This document shows positions 25,301 through 33,340 of a stretch of DNA of 64,000 nucleotides, one piece after another (within the stretch, counting starts at the first letter, position 1; the number at the start of each line of letters is the position of its first letter). Below the pieces are notes generated by a model. The model had not been told where the DNA came from and did not search any database. It saw nothing but the letters and a program-made list of their open reading frames with translations. Made by a program: the position numbers and the translations under genes. Source of the stretch: Ceratotherium simum simum. Taxonomy: Eukaryota > Chordata > Mammalia > Perissodactyla > Rhinocerotidae. Where the stretch lies: NCBI RefSeq assembly GCF_000283155.1, contig NW_004454173.1, positions 7,437,229 to 7,501,228 of the forward strand. Direction: 5' to 3'.

Positions 25301-26038
25301 AGAAAACCTTAAGCGGGGCACAGATAAAAGTGACATGGGCGGAAGGCTCCTTAATATGCCAATAATGCTCTTGCTCCGGGCAAAACGCCAATCCAGTTCT
25401 TTCTAGGGTTCTACTTCTATCCCAATGAGTAAGTAGGTGGGTAACTGCAAATTATCTCAAATTTTATTTCAAAACTCCAGGAGAGTGAGAAGTCGAGGAT
25501 AAACAACTTCAGGAAGTAGAAAAACCGAACTCCAGTCCCTAAAAGGAGACTCCCTTACAAACGCAAGGGGACACGCACTGTTTCTCCAAGTATCCCGCTC
25601 CGACGCTGCATGCGAATCCCCGGGAGTGGGTTAAGAATTCGGAGTCCCGAGGGCGCCCGGCCGATTCCAGTGCTCTCTTACTTTGGCAACCCGACAAGTC
25701 GGTGCCGACCAGGACAGGAGACAACGGACAGAATAGCCTCCTGGGCCCCGGCCTCTTCCTCCCGCACCCGCAGCCCCGGGCAAAGGCGCAGCCTCGCTGC
25801 CCGGAAGCTCCACGCCACCCGGAGGGACGCGGGGGCAGCGGAAACTCGGCCGCACGGCGCCCGGCCTCCCACTCCGGCGGGAGGGGCGGCTCCGGGTCCT
25901 CTCACCTGGGCGTCGCCCCTGCCACTCGGCCCACAGCAGGGTCAGGTCGCCATCGGCCCGCAGGAAGCGCACCAGCTGCACCACGACCGCGAGCAGCGCG
26001 CACAGCACCAGCAGCCAGAGCAGCAGCTGCCAGCTCAT
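9639..26038 (-). CDS. DHRS7: DHRS7, dehydrogenase/reductase (SDR family) member 7, whole coding locus
   Basis: Complete seven-exon gene on the minus strand. Coding segments in transcription order are 26038-25906, 19974-19822, 17844-17738, 17271-17032, 14501-14379, 13176-12961 and 9686-9639. They total 1020 bases, giving 339 residues plus TGA, the same length as the human protein as I recall it. Seen: hydrophobic N-terminus (about residues 4-26), TGASSGIG cofactor motif at 56-63, NNGG near 137-140, and catalytic Asn162, Ser190, Tyr203 and Lys207 (YxxxK). Known of the family: classical SDRs use NAD(P)(H) to interconvert carbonyl and hydroxyl groups; DHRS7 is an endoplasmic reticulum membrane enzyme reported to reduce steroids and retinoids. 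There are no internal stops or frameshifts and every intron is GT-AG. In human the neighbours are PCNX4 and PPM1A; neither is seen here. The gene assignment is confident; exact substrates are not shown by sequence. Confidence 0.96.
10071..10340 (+). mobile_element. L1 3' end with clear target duplication
   Basis: The 3' UTR segment reads GGTTACCAGAGGGGAAGGGG and GATGTACACCTGAAATTTAT, ending in an A-rich tail. It is flanked by a perfect 13-base duplication, AAATGATTTGTGA, at 10058-10070 and 10341-10353. It lies in DHRS7 intron 6. Confidence 0.85.
11205..11460 (-). repeat. MIR-type SINE, reverse orientation
   Basis: Contains AACTCATTTAATTCCCATAA, GATGGGGAGACTGACTTCT and GCTGGGATTTCAACCCAG, ending near CATGCTCTTAACCAGGATGC. 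This is the reverse complement of the MIR order. Confidence 0.78.
11727..11979 (-). repeat. ERE SINE in DHRS7 intron 6
   Basis: A reverse copy from poly-T to GGGCCAGCCC. It is flanked by CATCA(C/T)GGAAGTTTT at 11712-11726 and 11980-11994. Confidence 0.93.
12961..13176 (-). CDS. DHRS7: DHRS7 coding exon 6 (residues 253-324)
   Basis: The exon has 72 codons in phase 0. It includes SHKMATSRCVRLMLISMANDL and an aromatic hydrophobic stretch, PFLLMAYLWQYMPTWAWWIT, that may be membrane-associated or line the substrate entry, then a basic KKRIENFKSGV end. The acceptor is ATTTTCTTAG and the donor GGTGTG/GTAAGA. Confidence 0.96.
13177..14378 (-). other. DHRS7: DHRS7 intron 5
   Basis: The intron is 1202 bases. 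A MIR-like relic in reverse orientation (about 13615-13740: AAACTGAGGCCCAGAAAGG, then a degenerate ACACAGATCATTAGTAGTAA) is the only recognisable repeat. No other feature was seen. Confidence 0.75.
14379..14501 (-). CDS. DHRS7: DHRS7 coding exon 5 (residues 212-252)
   Basis: The exon has 41 codons in phase 0. It codes for GFFNGLRTEL, then PGIIVSNICPGPVQSNI, the SDR PG motif that shapes the cofactor nicotinamide pocket. It ends VTK at AAAG/GTACAG. The acceptor GCCTGTTAG is preceded by 21 consecutive T on the transcribed sense strand, an unusually uniform polypyrimidine tract. Confidence 0.95.
14511..14531. repeat. A21 homopolymer next to DHRS7 exon 5
   Basis: Twenty-one consecutive A on the plus strand, hence T21 in the DHRS7 transcript sense, ending 9 bases before the exon 5 boundary. 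It acts as the polypyrimidine tract of the acceptor. Confidence 0.9.
16166..16430 (+). repeat. ERE SINE in DHRS7 intron 4
   Basis: The head is GGGGCCGGCCCAGTGGCGCA. An internal run of 28 A (about 16348-16375) separates the two 3' units. The flanks ATTCATTCAT / ATGCATTCAT form a degenerate target duplication. Confidence 0.92.
16720..16840 (+). repeat. L2 3' end
   Basis: Contains CGAGGGCAGGGACCATGTCT, CCCAGGATCTG and GTGTAGGTGCTCAATACATG. These match the conserved L2 3' terminus. Confidence 0.75.
17032..17271 (-). CDS. DHRS7: DHRS7 coding exon 4 (catalytic exon)
   Basis: The exon has 80 codons in phase 0, residues 132-211. It holds the NNGG structural motif, the catalytic Asn in ELNYLG (residue 162), Ser190 in VTVNS, and the YCASK active site with Tyr203 and Lys207. 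The acceptor is TTTAACTAG and the donor CTTCGG/GTAAGG. By recall it differs from human at several non-catalytic sites, for instance NNGGRS for NNGGMS and SAPLCSG for SVPLSIG. Confidence 0.96.
17738..17844 (-). CDS. DHRS7: DHRS7 coding exon 3 (residues 96-131)
   Basis: The acceptor is CTTTATTTAG and the donor AAA/GTAAGTA. The exon codes for ENGNLKEKDILILPLDLTD and a helix ending VVLQEFGK. The LPLDLTD stretch is the SDR position where an acidic residue contacts the adenine. It leaves in phase 0. Only 466 bases of intron separate it from exon 4. Confidence 0.95.
17845..19821 (-). other. DHRS7: DHRS7 intron 2
   Basis: The intron is 1977 bases. It has an ERE at 19234-19532 and a short imperfect triplication of GATAAAAGGAAA at about 18609-18650. 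No other gene or repeat was recognised. Confidence 0.75.
19234..19532 (+). repeat. ERE SINE (long type) in DHRS7 intron 2
   Basis: The head is GGGGCCGGCCCCATGGCTTA. The GACATACAACTATCTACTGG segment is followed by extra GATGTTAGCTCAG-type units. The flanks AAGAACCAAA(T/C)TG are at 19221-19233 and 19533-19545. Confidence 0.93.
19822..19974 (-). CDS. DHRS7: DHRS7 coding exon 2 (cofactor-binding motif)
   Basis: The acceptor is TTTTTCAACAG and the donor CCTCG/GTGAGT. The exon codes for EWELTDMVVWVTGASSGIG, with the TGxxxGxG dinucleotide-binding turn at residues 56-63, then the first helix and second strand of the Rossmann fold up to VKRRCL. The phase 1 entry joins G+AA to make Glu45, and the phase 1 exit joins G+AG to make Glu96. 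Confidence 0.96.
20110..20245 (+). mobile_element. L1 3' UTR remnant
   Basis: Contains TGATTGTGGTGATGGTCTCA and ACATTAAATATGTACAGTTT, typical of the L1 3' UTR. It is short and diverged. Confidence 0.6.
21130..21345 (+). repeat. MIR SINE
   Basis: Contains GGATTCAGATCCTGGCG, AACTGGAAAATGGGCTTCAC and CATACTCAGTGCTTAATAAA in MIR order. Confidence 0.72.
21495..21805 (-). repeat. MIR, reverse orientation, split by an L2 3' end
   Basis: A reverse MIR (AAGAGGAAACTGAGGCTTAC, about 21495-21608) stops and resumes at about 21733 (GGCAGAGCTGGGATAGGAGC to CTCTGACCACTAGCTTA). Between the halves, about 21610-21732 is a sense L2 3' end (TAGACTGTAAACTCCCCAAA). Confidence 0.7.
22895..23030 (+). repeat. L2 3' end-like relic
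   Basis: AAGGTAGGCTCTGTGAGGGT followed by TGTGTCCCCAGCGCCTAGCA matches the L2 3' consensus order. The GGGGCCGGCTCAG inside it resembles an ERE head only by chance. Confidence 0.6.
23255..23460 (+). repeat. Old L1/HAL-like 3' end
   Basis: ATGGTGGTTGCCTCCAGAGA, TTTTGTATTTTTAAATTTTG and a terminal AATAATAAAA resemble an old L1-type 3' terminus. It is diverged and the family is uncertain. Confidence 0.4.
24427..24606 (+). repeat. ERE SINE (short type) in DHRS7 intron 1
   Basis: The head is GGCCGGCTCCATGGCTTAAG; it ends CTATTGGGGCTTTGG plus a G-run rather than an A-run. It is flanked by ACCAAGGAGAG at 24416-24426 and 24607-24617. Confidence 0.93.
24968..25217 (+). repeat. ERE SINE in DHRS7 intron 1
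   Basis: The head is GGCTGGCCGGGTGGCGCAGG, with two 3' units and an A-tail. It has a perfect 15-base flanking duplication, AAAACTTTGTAAGAG, at 24953-24967 and 25218-25232. Confidence 0.94.
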
Positions 26039-26290
26039 CGCGGCCGCGCGCCGGGCTCCGCGGCAGGAAGACGGCCGGCGTCCGAGCCGCCCGGCAGCAC
26101 TCAGGGATCAGCGCGGCCGCCGCCCGGCTCCGCCCAGAGAGCGCGCAGAGGGAGGAGCGGCCGGGCGCGCCTAGACCCGCACCGCCCGGCCGGAGCCGCC
26201 CTTGGCTGCGCGCGTGGGGCGTGGGGGATGCCCGCCCGTCGCGCCTGGTCCGCCAAGCCTGGCAACGGCTGCACCCTTCGCCTGCTTGTG
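25560..26290 (-). promoter_or_regulatory. DHRS7: CpG island and presumed DHRS7 promoter / 5' UTR
   Basis: GC-rich sequence with very frequent CpG surrounds coding exon 1, in sharp contrast to the AT-rich flanks. It includes a GC-box-like CCGCCC near 26130 and no TATA box at a sensible distance. A CCAAT box on the minus strand (ATTGG at 26355-26359) lies just upstream. This is the typical layout of a broadly expressed, TATA-less promoter. The transcription start is not determined. Confidence 0.75.
25906..26038 (-). CDS. DHRS7: DHRS7 coding exon 1 (residues 1-44 plus one base)
   Basis: The ATG (CAT at 26036-26038) has G at -3. It opens a leucine- and valine-rich membrane segment followed by FLRADGDLTLLWAEWQGRRP, a stretch characteristic of DHRS7. 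The exon ends in CGCCCAG followed by GTGAG, leaving phase 1. It lies inside the CpG island. Reading on past the donor leaves the DHRS7 frame, so the longer open frame there is intronic read-through. Confidence 0.95.
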
Positions 26291-26299
26291 CGCCTAGTA

Positions 26300-27662
26300 A
26301 AGGGTTACAGTGGGAACAAAAGGCGTGGGTGACTTATTTACTTGGCGGGACTCCTATTGGTACAGTGGCCATGGGATTCGTAATACCAAGAACATTTCTT
26401 AACAGTTGTTTTGAGGGCAACTAGTTTTCAAGGCTCTGGTGGTGTCAACAGGGAGAGCACAAATATTCCAACCTATGAACGCGGCCTCCTCCTCCTTATC
26501 TGGCTTTTTTAACTAGATGAACTAAACAAACCATCACCCCACCCCCACTGAATTAATGCAGTCTCTGAGTTGGATTGGCCCCGTGTCAACTTAAATTTGG
26601 AAAGCACGTTGCAAATGACACGTGCCTCATCGCTGGATGAGAAAGTGCAGCTTTGGCCAAAATTGTCCATGAGCACTAGCGCTAGGAGCACGGATTGGCG
26701 ACCTAAGCCCACCCCGTTGGAGTCCAGTAGCTGTGCTCTCCGCGACCCGGAGTAAATTACTTCCTTATCTGTACCCACAAAGAATATATAGGGAGGTTTA
26801 AATGAAGATATCTGTGAAGGGCACAGCGGCTCGTCCACAGTAATTATATTCATTCTTTCTTTTGTAATTATTAGCATTAATGATTATTATTATTTATTGT
26901 TTCCATCATAATTATCATTTCTTAGACTCCAACTTGAAAGGCAGAGACTGTTTATAAACTTCTATATTCTGCACCTACCGAGTTCCCCTTGCAATTAAAT
27001 AAGTTTAAATTGAGATGAATCAGAAATTGTTGTGATATGGTTCTGGGTTTTCCGAGAAGGATGCGCATCAGCTAAACTTTGAGCTTGACTGATTGTTTAC
27101 CCAATTACAACTTAGAATAATATTGCTCGAGTTACCCTCACTGGCTTGTCACCTTTGCAATATGGGTTTTACTTTCCTTATAATAAATGACTTTTAAAAT
27201 AAAGTGCTTAAAAATACCACACTGAGTCTCACTACAGTGAACAAACTCTAGTCAAGAGTTTCCTCTGATCCTGATTCTCCTTCTGTAAAACGTACGTTGG
27301 GGTTAGATTTAGTGTCCCAAGCCAGACTATACTATGGATGGGGAAACTGGATTCTCCATCAGAAATTCCAGCGCGGGGAAGGAGAAGGGGGAACAGAGGT
27401 GCAAATGGCAATTATGGTAGTGGGAGATGGGACAGCAAGCCTACAGCTGGGAAAACCTGGCACAAAGATCTTTATGATCTCTAATCTGTCCAGCCCTGGA
27501 AATTAAGAGGTCTAAGTGAGCTCTGAATGTCTAAGTCTCAAAAATATGCCTTTGTTCTTTAATCTGATTTGGTCCAGTATGAATGTCTCATTCATTCCAG
27601 TGTATGTACTTGTAAACTTATGTACATAAGTTTGTATACATTCACTTATTAATTTACAGGCT
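26300..27662. other. Intergenic between the DHRS7 promoter and the provirus
   Basis: Single-copy-looking sequence. The first few hundred bases are promoter-proximal and contain ATTGG boxes near 26355, 26573 and 26693. No open frame of interest and no recognised repeat was found. Confidence 0.6.
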
Positions 27663-27667
27663 ATGAT

Positions 27668-28187
27668 TGAAACCATACCCCACACCCACAAGGTTAAAAT
27701 AACTAACAAATTAACCAAAGTTTTTGAGTTTGTCTTGCAGAGTAACAAGGACACTGCAGATAAGGAAAAAACTTGCTGACGACCTCCTTTGACCAAACAT
27801 TGCGCAGGTGCATTGAGGGACCAGAATGACTAATCAGTAAACTTTGGACGTCACAGGCCAAAATTCCACCACATGTTACACACGGAACCCCCCCGAATTT
27901 ATACATGTGACCCATGGAGAAATATGAAAGACAGTCACATCTGTGCAGAGGACTCTTAAAACTTCAGCCCCCAATGCCCTCCTACTCCCTCCCTTCTACT
28001 TCCTACTTCCCTGATAAATATCCCACACAAAAGCTGCTCCAGGAGACAGATTTGAGAGTTTTGCCTCCTGTATCCTTGCCTGGCTGCCCTGCAATAAAGT
28101 CCTTTATTTCTGCTAAAGATGTTTGCCTCAGCATCTGGTTCTTCCACAGCACATGGGGCAAATGAACCCAGCTTGTGGTCGGTAACA
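27668..28187 (+). repeat. Provirus 5' LTR
   Basis: It starts TGAAACCATACCCCACA and ends GGTCGGTAACA. It carries a TATA-like GATAAATATCC near 28013 and AATAAA at 28093-28098. It aligns along its length with 35108-35618. Confidence 0.88.
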
Positions 28188-28191
28188 AATT

Positions 28192-28209
28192 TGGTGACCC
28201 AGGTGGGAC
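28192..28209 (+). promoter_or_regulatory. Probable primer-binding site, tRNA-Arg type
   Basis: TGGTGACCCAGGTGGGAC lies 4 bases after the LTR. It matches the complement of the tRNA-Arg(CCU) 3' end at 16 of 18 positions by recalled tRNA sequence. The position fits exactly; the tRNA identity is inferred. Confidence 0.65.
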
Positions 28210-29415
28210 ACTAAGTCCTGCCTACATGATTGCCTGTGGTTTGCTGGTCCCACGTGGGGAACGGGGCTCAGACAACCGGTCTTAGCAGCTGCCTAGGCAA
28301 TTTAGCCTAAAAGACTCAGCCTCAGGGGCTCTGCTCCAGCACAGCATCGACAATCCCTGGCTCATTACAGCTTTATTTTGTAGAAAGACTTTGGAACAAG
28401 ACGTCTCTGCATGAGTGTCTCAATGCCTGTGTCCAAAATCTGTTTTCTCTCCTGGATTGACCCTCATTAGGGGGCTTTGGTAATTTGACCCTCACTGGAG
28501 GGCCTTGGTAAAGGGGAAGAAGGAAATGGATGGTTCCCTGGTTCACAGAGATACTCTTGGAAACTTGGTAACTTGAATTTGGTGTTAAACTTGGTTCAGA
28601 GCTGGCAGATTAATTCTAAACGCCAAGTGTAAGTGAGACTTGTGAGTGGAAGTAAGTGGTGCACACTGGGAATGGGGAATGTTAATTCAATCTCTAAATG
28701 TAGCCCTTTGGGCTGCATCCTCCAAATTTGGGGTACTTTTAGTTATGAGCCTATGAAAAGAAAAAGATGATTTTTTTATAACACCATCTGGTACAATAAG
28801 CGCTTATATAAGTGTAATAGAAACTAATCCAAATATCTTTCAAGATAACATGATATAAAACAATCTTTGGTAAATGAAAGCTTATTTAAATTTGATTAAA
28901 ATAAACATGTTTCCAGAGTTATCAGCATTGGATATGGTACAGGCATGTTATCTCTGTTGCAAAATTTGTCAGCAAAAATAACTCAGAATAATAGCTGATT
29001 TTGCCTGATGTTTTATGAAATTTTTGTGGGAAATCTGAATATAATTATTGGGAAGAAGTAAACTAAATAGACGTGAAAGATAAAAGTCTTTGGGTGAACT
29101 TTTTAACAATAATTGTGTGTTATGGTGTATGTACTTGAAATAACTTCAAAAGCTTTTGATAACTTGAAACCTTGGAGTTTTGCTAATTTAAGTTAAATGA
29201 TGGAAATTTATTGAGTATCTGGGTCTTTTCCACATAAGATAAAATATTAGAATTAATAGCTAAACATAGATTTATCTACCTTTGTTTTCTTATTTCAGAT
29301 AAACTGAAAGAAACTTGAGTTTATTAATAAACATATTTCATGCCATGCTGAGAAATTTTCAATGAGAAAGCACATATTTCTAGACAGTCGGTATGGAAAT
29401 AAAACAAGATGTATG

Positions 29416-29673
29416 GGGGCCAGCCCAGTGGCATAGTGGTTAGGTTCACATGCTCCACTTTAGTGGCCTAGGGTTCATGGGTTTGGATCCCAGGTGAAGA
29501 CCTACACACTGATTATCAAGCCAAGCTGTGGTGGCATCCCACATGCAAAATAGTGGAAGACTGGCACAGATGTTAACTCAGGGACAATCTTCCTCAAGCA
29601 AAAAGAAGAATATTGGCAACAGATGTTAGCTCAGGGCCAATCATTCTCACCAAAAAAAAAAAGAAAAGAAAAG
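29416..29673 (+). repeat. ERE SINE inside provirus (first)
   Basis: The head is GGGGCCAGCCCAGTGGCATA, with an A-rich tail. The flanks AAGATGTATG are at 29406-29415 and 29674-29683. Confidence 0.92.
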
Positions 29674-29706
29674 AAGATGTATGTTTTCAATAAAGAAGGT
29701 GTAAGG

Positions 29707-29951
29707 GGGTCCCGCCTGGTGGCATAGCAGTTAAGTGTGCGTGCTCCACTGCAGCAGCTCAGGGTTCGGATCCCAGGCGTACACCAACGCACCGCTTGTC
29801 AAGCCATGCTGTGGCAGCGTCTCATATAAAGGAGAGGAAGATGGGCATGGATGTTAACACAGGGCCAGTTTTCCTCAGCAAAAAGAGGAAGATTGACAAC
29901 AGATGTTAGCTCAGGGCTAATCTTCCTCACGAAAAAAAAAAGAAGAAGAAG
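29707..29951 (+). repeat. ERE SINE inside provirus (second)
   Basis: The head is GGGTCCCGCCTGGTGGCATA and the tail AAAAAAAAAAGAAG. The flanks AAGAAGGTGTAAGG are at 29693-29706 and 29952-29965. It lies 33 bases after the first ERE. Confidence 0.92.
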
Positions 29952-31255
29952 AAGAAGGTGTAAGGAATGGAAATATTTTTGTTTGTTTTGTTAAGAAAGA
30001 TAAAGTTGTCCTAAAGTACTAGAAAAAAAAGAGAGGCAGGAGACAATTTCTGAATGTAAAAAAGAAATGATACAGGGTTTGTGAAAGAAAAGCCCTAAAG
30101 AAAGAGTTTTGTGCATGGTCAAGTTGGCTAAGATTTATAAGTAACAGAGGTAAGCTGGTACAAAAGTTGAAATTTGGACTTTTGGCGTGCTCTTGAGAAA
30201 GTGATTGTGAAAAGATTTTTTTTTTTTCTTCTGCTTTGAGTGGTCTACCAAAAGGCAGGGATTTTGTGTTTTATCAAAATAAATTTCATGTGTTGTTTTT
30301 ATCAGATCTTTAACCAGAAGAGTAAAGGTTTTTCTTACAACTATTTCAATTTCTATATTTGTCTGAAAATCTTTTATTGTCACTTAATGAATAGATAATT
30401 AAGTATTGTTTCATATTGATCTATGATCCTATTTAACCAAGCATTCTAAAACCTTTTGATATTTTTGACAAACTTCCCAAAATTCACATTCAAAATAGAG
30501 TCTTTCTTGTGATCTGAAAGTAACTTTGAGAATTTCCAGCAGACCCCTGGGACTTCTCAAAGAATTTGATCTCTCTTCTTATAAAAAGGTAAATATTAAA
30601 TTAATTTGGCTTGTTTGGTATGTTAAACTACATGGCAAGCATTGCCAAATAAGTGATGCTAAGCTTCCTTTATGGATATCCTTGCATACATATATGTTAT
30701 TAATCTGTGTTTTAAAAATCATATGAAATTTTTAAATTTTCTATGTCCTGGTATAATGTTATCACTTGTAATTCTAGTTATTATCTTAAAATGTTATATG
30801 TCACAGAAATAACCAAATTTCCTTGTCAATTGCTTTATTTTAAGTCTTTGGTCATCTGTGGATAATTATCGTTTTAATCTGATGCTTTTGCAAATTTGTT
30901 TCATCTTCAGAAAGATCCATGGCAATGCCTCTGATGCTTACTCTAGATTACAGGTTTCTGATAAACTTTCAGATCATAAAACCAAACTAGGTAAAAAATT
31001 ACAGAAGCATAATGGAGAAACTGATGGCTCCATCAACTGCTAACAAAAGAACAATTGAGGGGATTTTTTTTTTTAGGACTGACTAGATACTGCAGGAACT
31101 GTGTGCCTAAGTTTTCACCCATTGCTCAATCTTTTATATATATTTCTTAAGTCAGACCAGTCTAATTTAATTGAATGGAGTTACTAGAAGGAAAAAAAGC
31201 CAGAAACACCTTAATGTCCATCTTGGCTCAGGCACCAACTTTAGGTTACCCTAAT

Positions 31256-33340
31256 TTCAACCTGCCATTTTTTTCTCTTTGTATACAAAGATAAAGGAAA
31301 TGCTTTACGTGTATTAACTCAAGAACGTGATGATCAACGTCAACCTATAGGATATTATAATCAGAATTTAGACTTGGTAGCAAAAAGACTTCCACTGTGT
31401 ATGAGGGCTATTTCAGCAACAGCTCTCTTGTGTACAGCTACTGAAGAAATGGTGATGGGGTCTACTTTAACTATTTATGCTCCTCATTCATTTGAAGCCT
31501 TGTTAAATTGTCATCACCCTCAACATTATTCTGTGCTTGTTTTTTCCTAATATAACTTTGCTCTGGTGTAACAGGTTAAATCTGGCTACCTTGCTCCCAG
31601 ATGTTGCCAAATCAGTGAAATTTGATCATGACTGCATAAAATTAACTGACCAGCTTTTGACTTCTAGGGACAATTTATGCGACAGTCCTATAACTAATGC
31701 TGACCTTATGTGATTCACATATGGCTCATACTTGCGAGGATCTACTGGGAAATATCAAGCTGGACATGCTGTGGTTTCCCAGTCTCTGTTCTTGAGAGTG
31801 CTCCCTTGCCTGATGCTCACCCAGCACAACAAGCTGAACTTGTTGCTCTGACTAGAGCCTGTCATTTGACTAAAGGAAACTGCAGATATTTTGACCGATA
31901 GTCAATACGCATTTGGAGTAGCCCATGATTTTGGGATGCTCTAGAAACAAAGGGTTTTTTTAACCTCTACTGGACAACATATTAGAAATGAGAAACAAGT
32001 GGTTGCTTTGTTAAAAGCCATTTTATTCCCTAAGGAATTGGCAATAATAAAAAAGTACAAGGTCACTCCAAGACAGACACTTTAGAAACTAAAGGAAACA
32101 AGTTAGCAGATCAGGTAGGAGCCAAAGAAGCTGCCTCACAAATGGTGATTCCACAAACACTGGTGTGTTCCTTGTCCCTCTCTAACTTAACTGAGGCTCT
32201 GTTTGGTTTTCAGAAGAACACCACAGAAAAAGAAAAACAAATATAGATCCAAAGTTGGGGGGTAGGGAGGGGGCTTCTGATCCTCACAGGAACCTGTGGA
32301 TTGGACCTAACCAACGTCCAATACTTCCTTTAGAAGCTCCACTTCCACTTCTACAGTATTCATGATTTGACTCAGTGGGTCCCAGAGAAAATGATCTCTT
32401 GGGGAAAACAATACTTTTGGAAACTCCCTTTTACTATAACACAGAAAATATATTCTAAATGTTTAGTCTGCCCTAAACATAACACAAGGAAGCCCCTACA
32501 TAGTTCAAAGTAAATTTTCCCTTTGCCAGCAGGACCATTTAAAATTTGTCAGTTGGATTTTATCCAAATGCCTCCCTCTCAAGGTTATCAATAGGTACTT
32601 GTCATGATTTATATGTTGTCACATTGGGTTGAAGCTTTCCCTCGCAGAAAAGCAACAGCTTTACCAGTAGGTAAATTGTTAGTAGAAAAAAATAATTCCT
32701 GTTTGGGGAATTCCTATTGAATTACACAGTGACCAAGGAACTCATTTCGCTGGACAAATAATTACATTTGGCCAATAATGCAGCACTTTCACTGTGCTTA
32801 ACATCCCCAGTCCTTGGAATTAATGGGAAAAAACTAATGGCACTATCAAAACAATTGACAAAACTTTCAGAAGCATTTAATCTCTCATAGCCAAAAGCTC
32901 TTCCGCTAGTGCTCCTCAAACTTAGATCTACATATTTTGGTAAACATTGGCTGTCTCTCTTTGAAGTAATAACAAGATGGCCTATGCAATTAGATAAAGG
33001 AATGTATGAACCAACTTTGCTCAAAGGAAATATCTTACATTATTGTCAAGGCCTTATTAAGACCCTAAAAAGAAATGAAAGGTTAGTAGCTGATTCCTTT
33101 CACAGTGAGCTCTTGGGAGATGAAGACCTTGAGGATCATGGACTACAATCTGGAGATTTGTTTATTGGAAGAGACACTAAATTAAAGACTCTTTGCAGCC
33201 CCATTGGAAAGGACCATATCAGGTCCTTTAACCAATCCATGTGCTGCAAAATTAAAAGGCGTAAACTCATGGATTCACATTTCTCATTTAAAAAAAGGCC
33301 CTTCCTCCTGAGTGAACTTCAACTTCTGTGACTGACACTT
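31256..33340 (+). pseudogene. Broken retroviral pol: RT connection, RNase H and integrase remnants
   Basis: From about 31260 the sequence resembles the C-terminal connection part of reverse transcriptase. RNase H-like sequence follows at about 31680-32230, then integrase at about 32290-33340, in the normal order. Several stops and frame shifts split it, and the polymerase active-site part of RT is not found upstream. The longest open piece is 140 codons at 32909-33331, at the integrase C-terminal side. This is a dead relic; nothing here suggests expression. Confidence 0.75.

Larger units (their letters stand above)
19975..25905 (-). other. DHRS7: DHRS7 intron 1
   Basis: The largest intron, 5931 bases. 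It contains an L1 3' remnant (20110-20245), MIR and L2 relics (21130-23030), an old L1/HAL-like 3' end (about 23255-23460), an AT-rich stretch (23690-24200) and two EREs (24427-24606 and 24968-25217). No internal gene was seen. Confidence 0.8.
28210..31255 (+). mobile_element. Provirus leader and gag-region remnant
   Basis: About 2.5 kb of provirus sequence excluding two EREs. It is AT-rich, riddled with stops in all frames, and has no gag or protease sequence recognisable by eye. Either it is heavily decayed or gag and the front of pol were deleted before insertion. Confidence 0.5.

Noticed and set aside
24950..25336. 128- and 106-codon open frames around an ERE
   Set aside because: They are the two strands of an ERE SINE read through. 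The same peptide-like pattern recurs at every ERE in the window.
25610..26424. Two 240-codon open frames on the plus strand across the CpG island
   Set aside because: Both overlap DHRS7 exon 1 in antisense, are dominated by Arg, Pro, Ala and Gly, and overlap each other. Stop codons are scarce in GC-rich DNA; no domain or plausible gene structure is visible.
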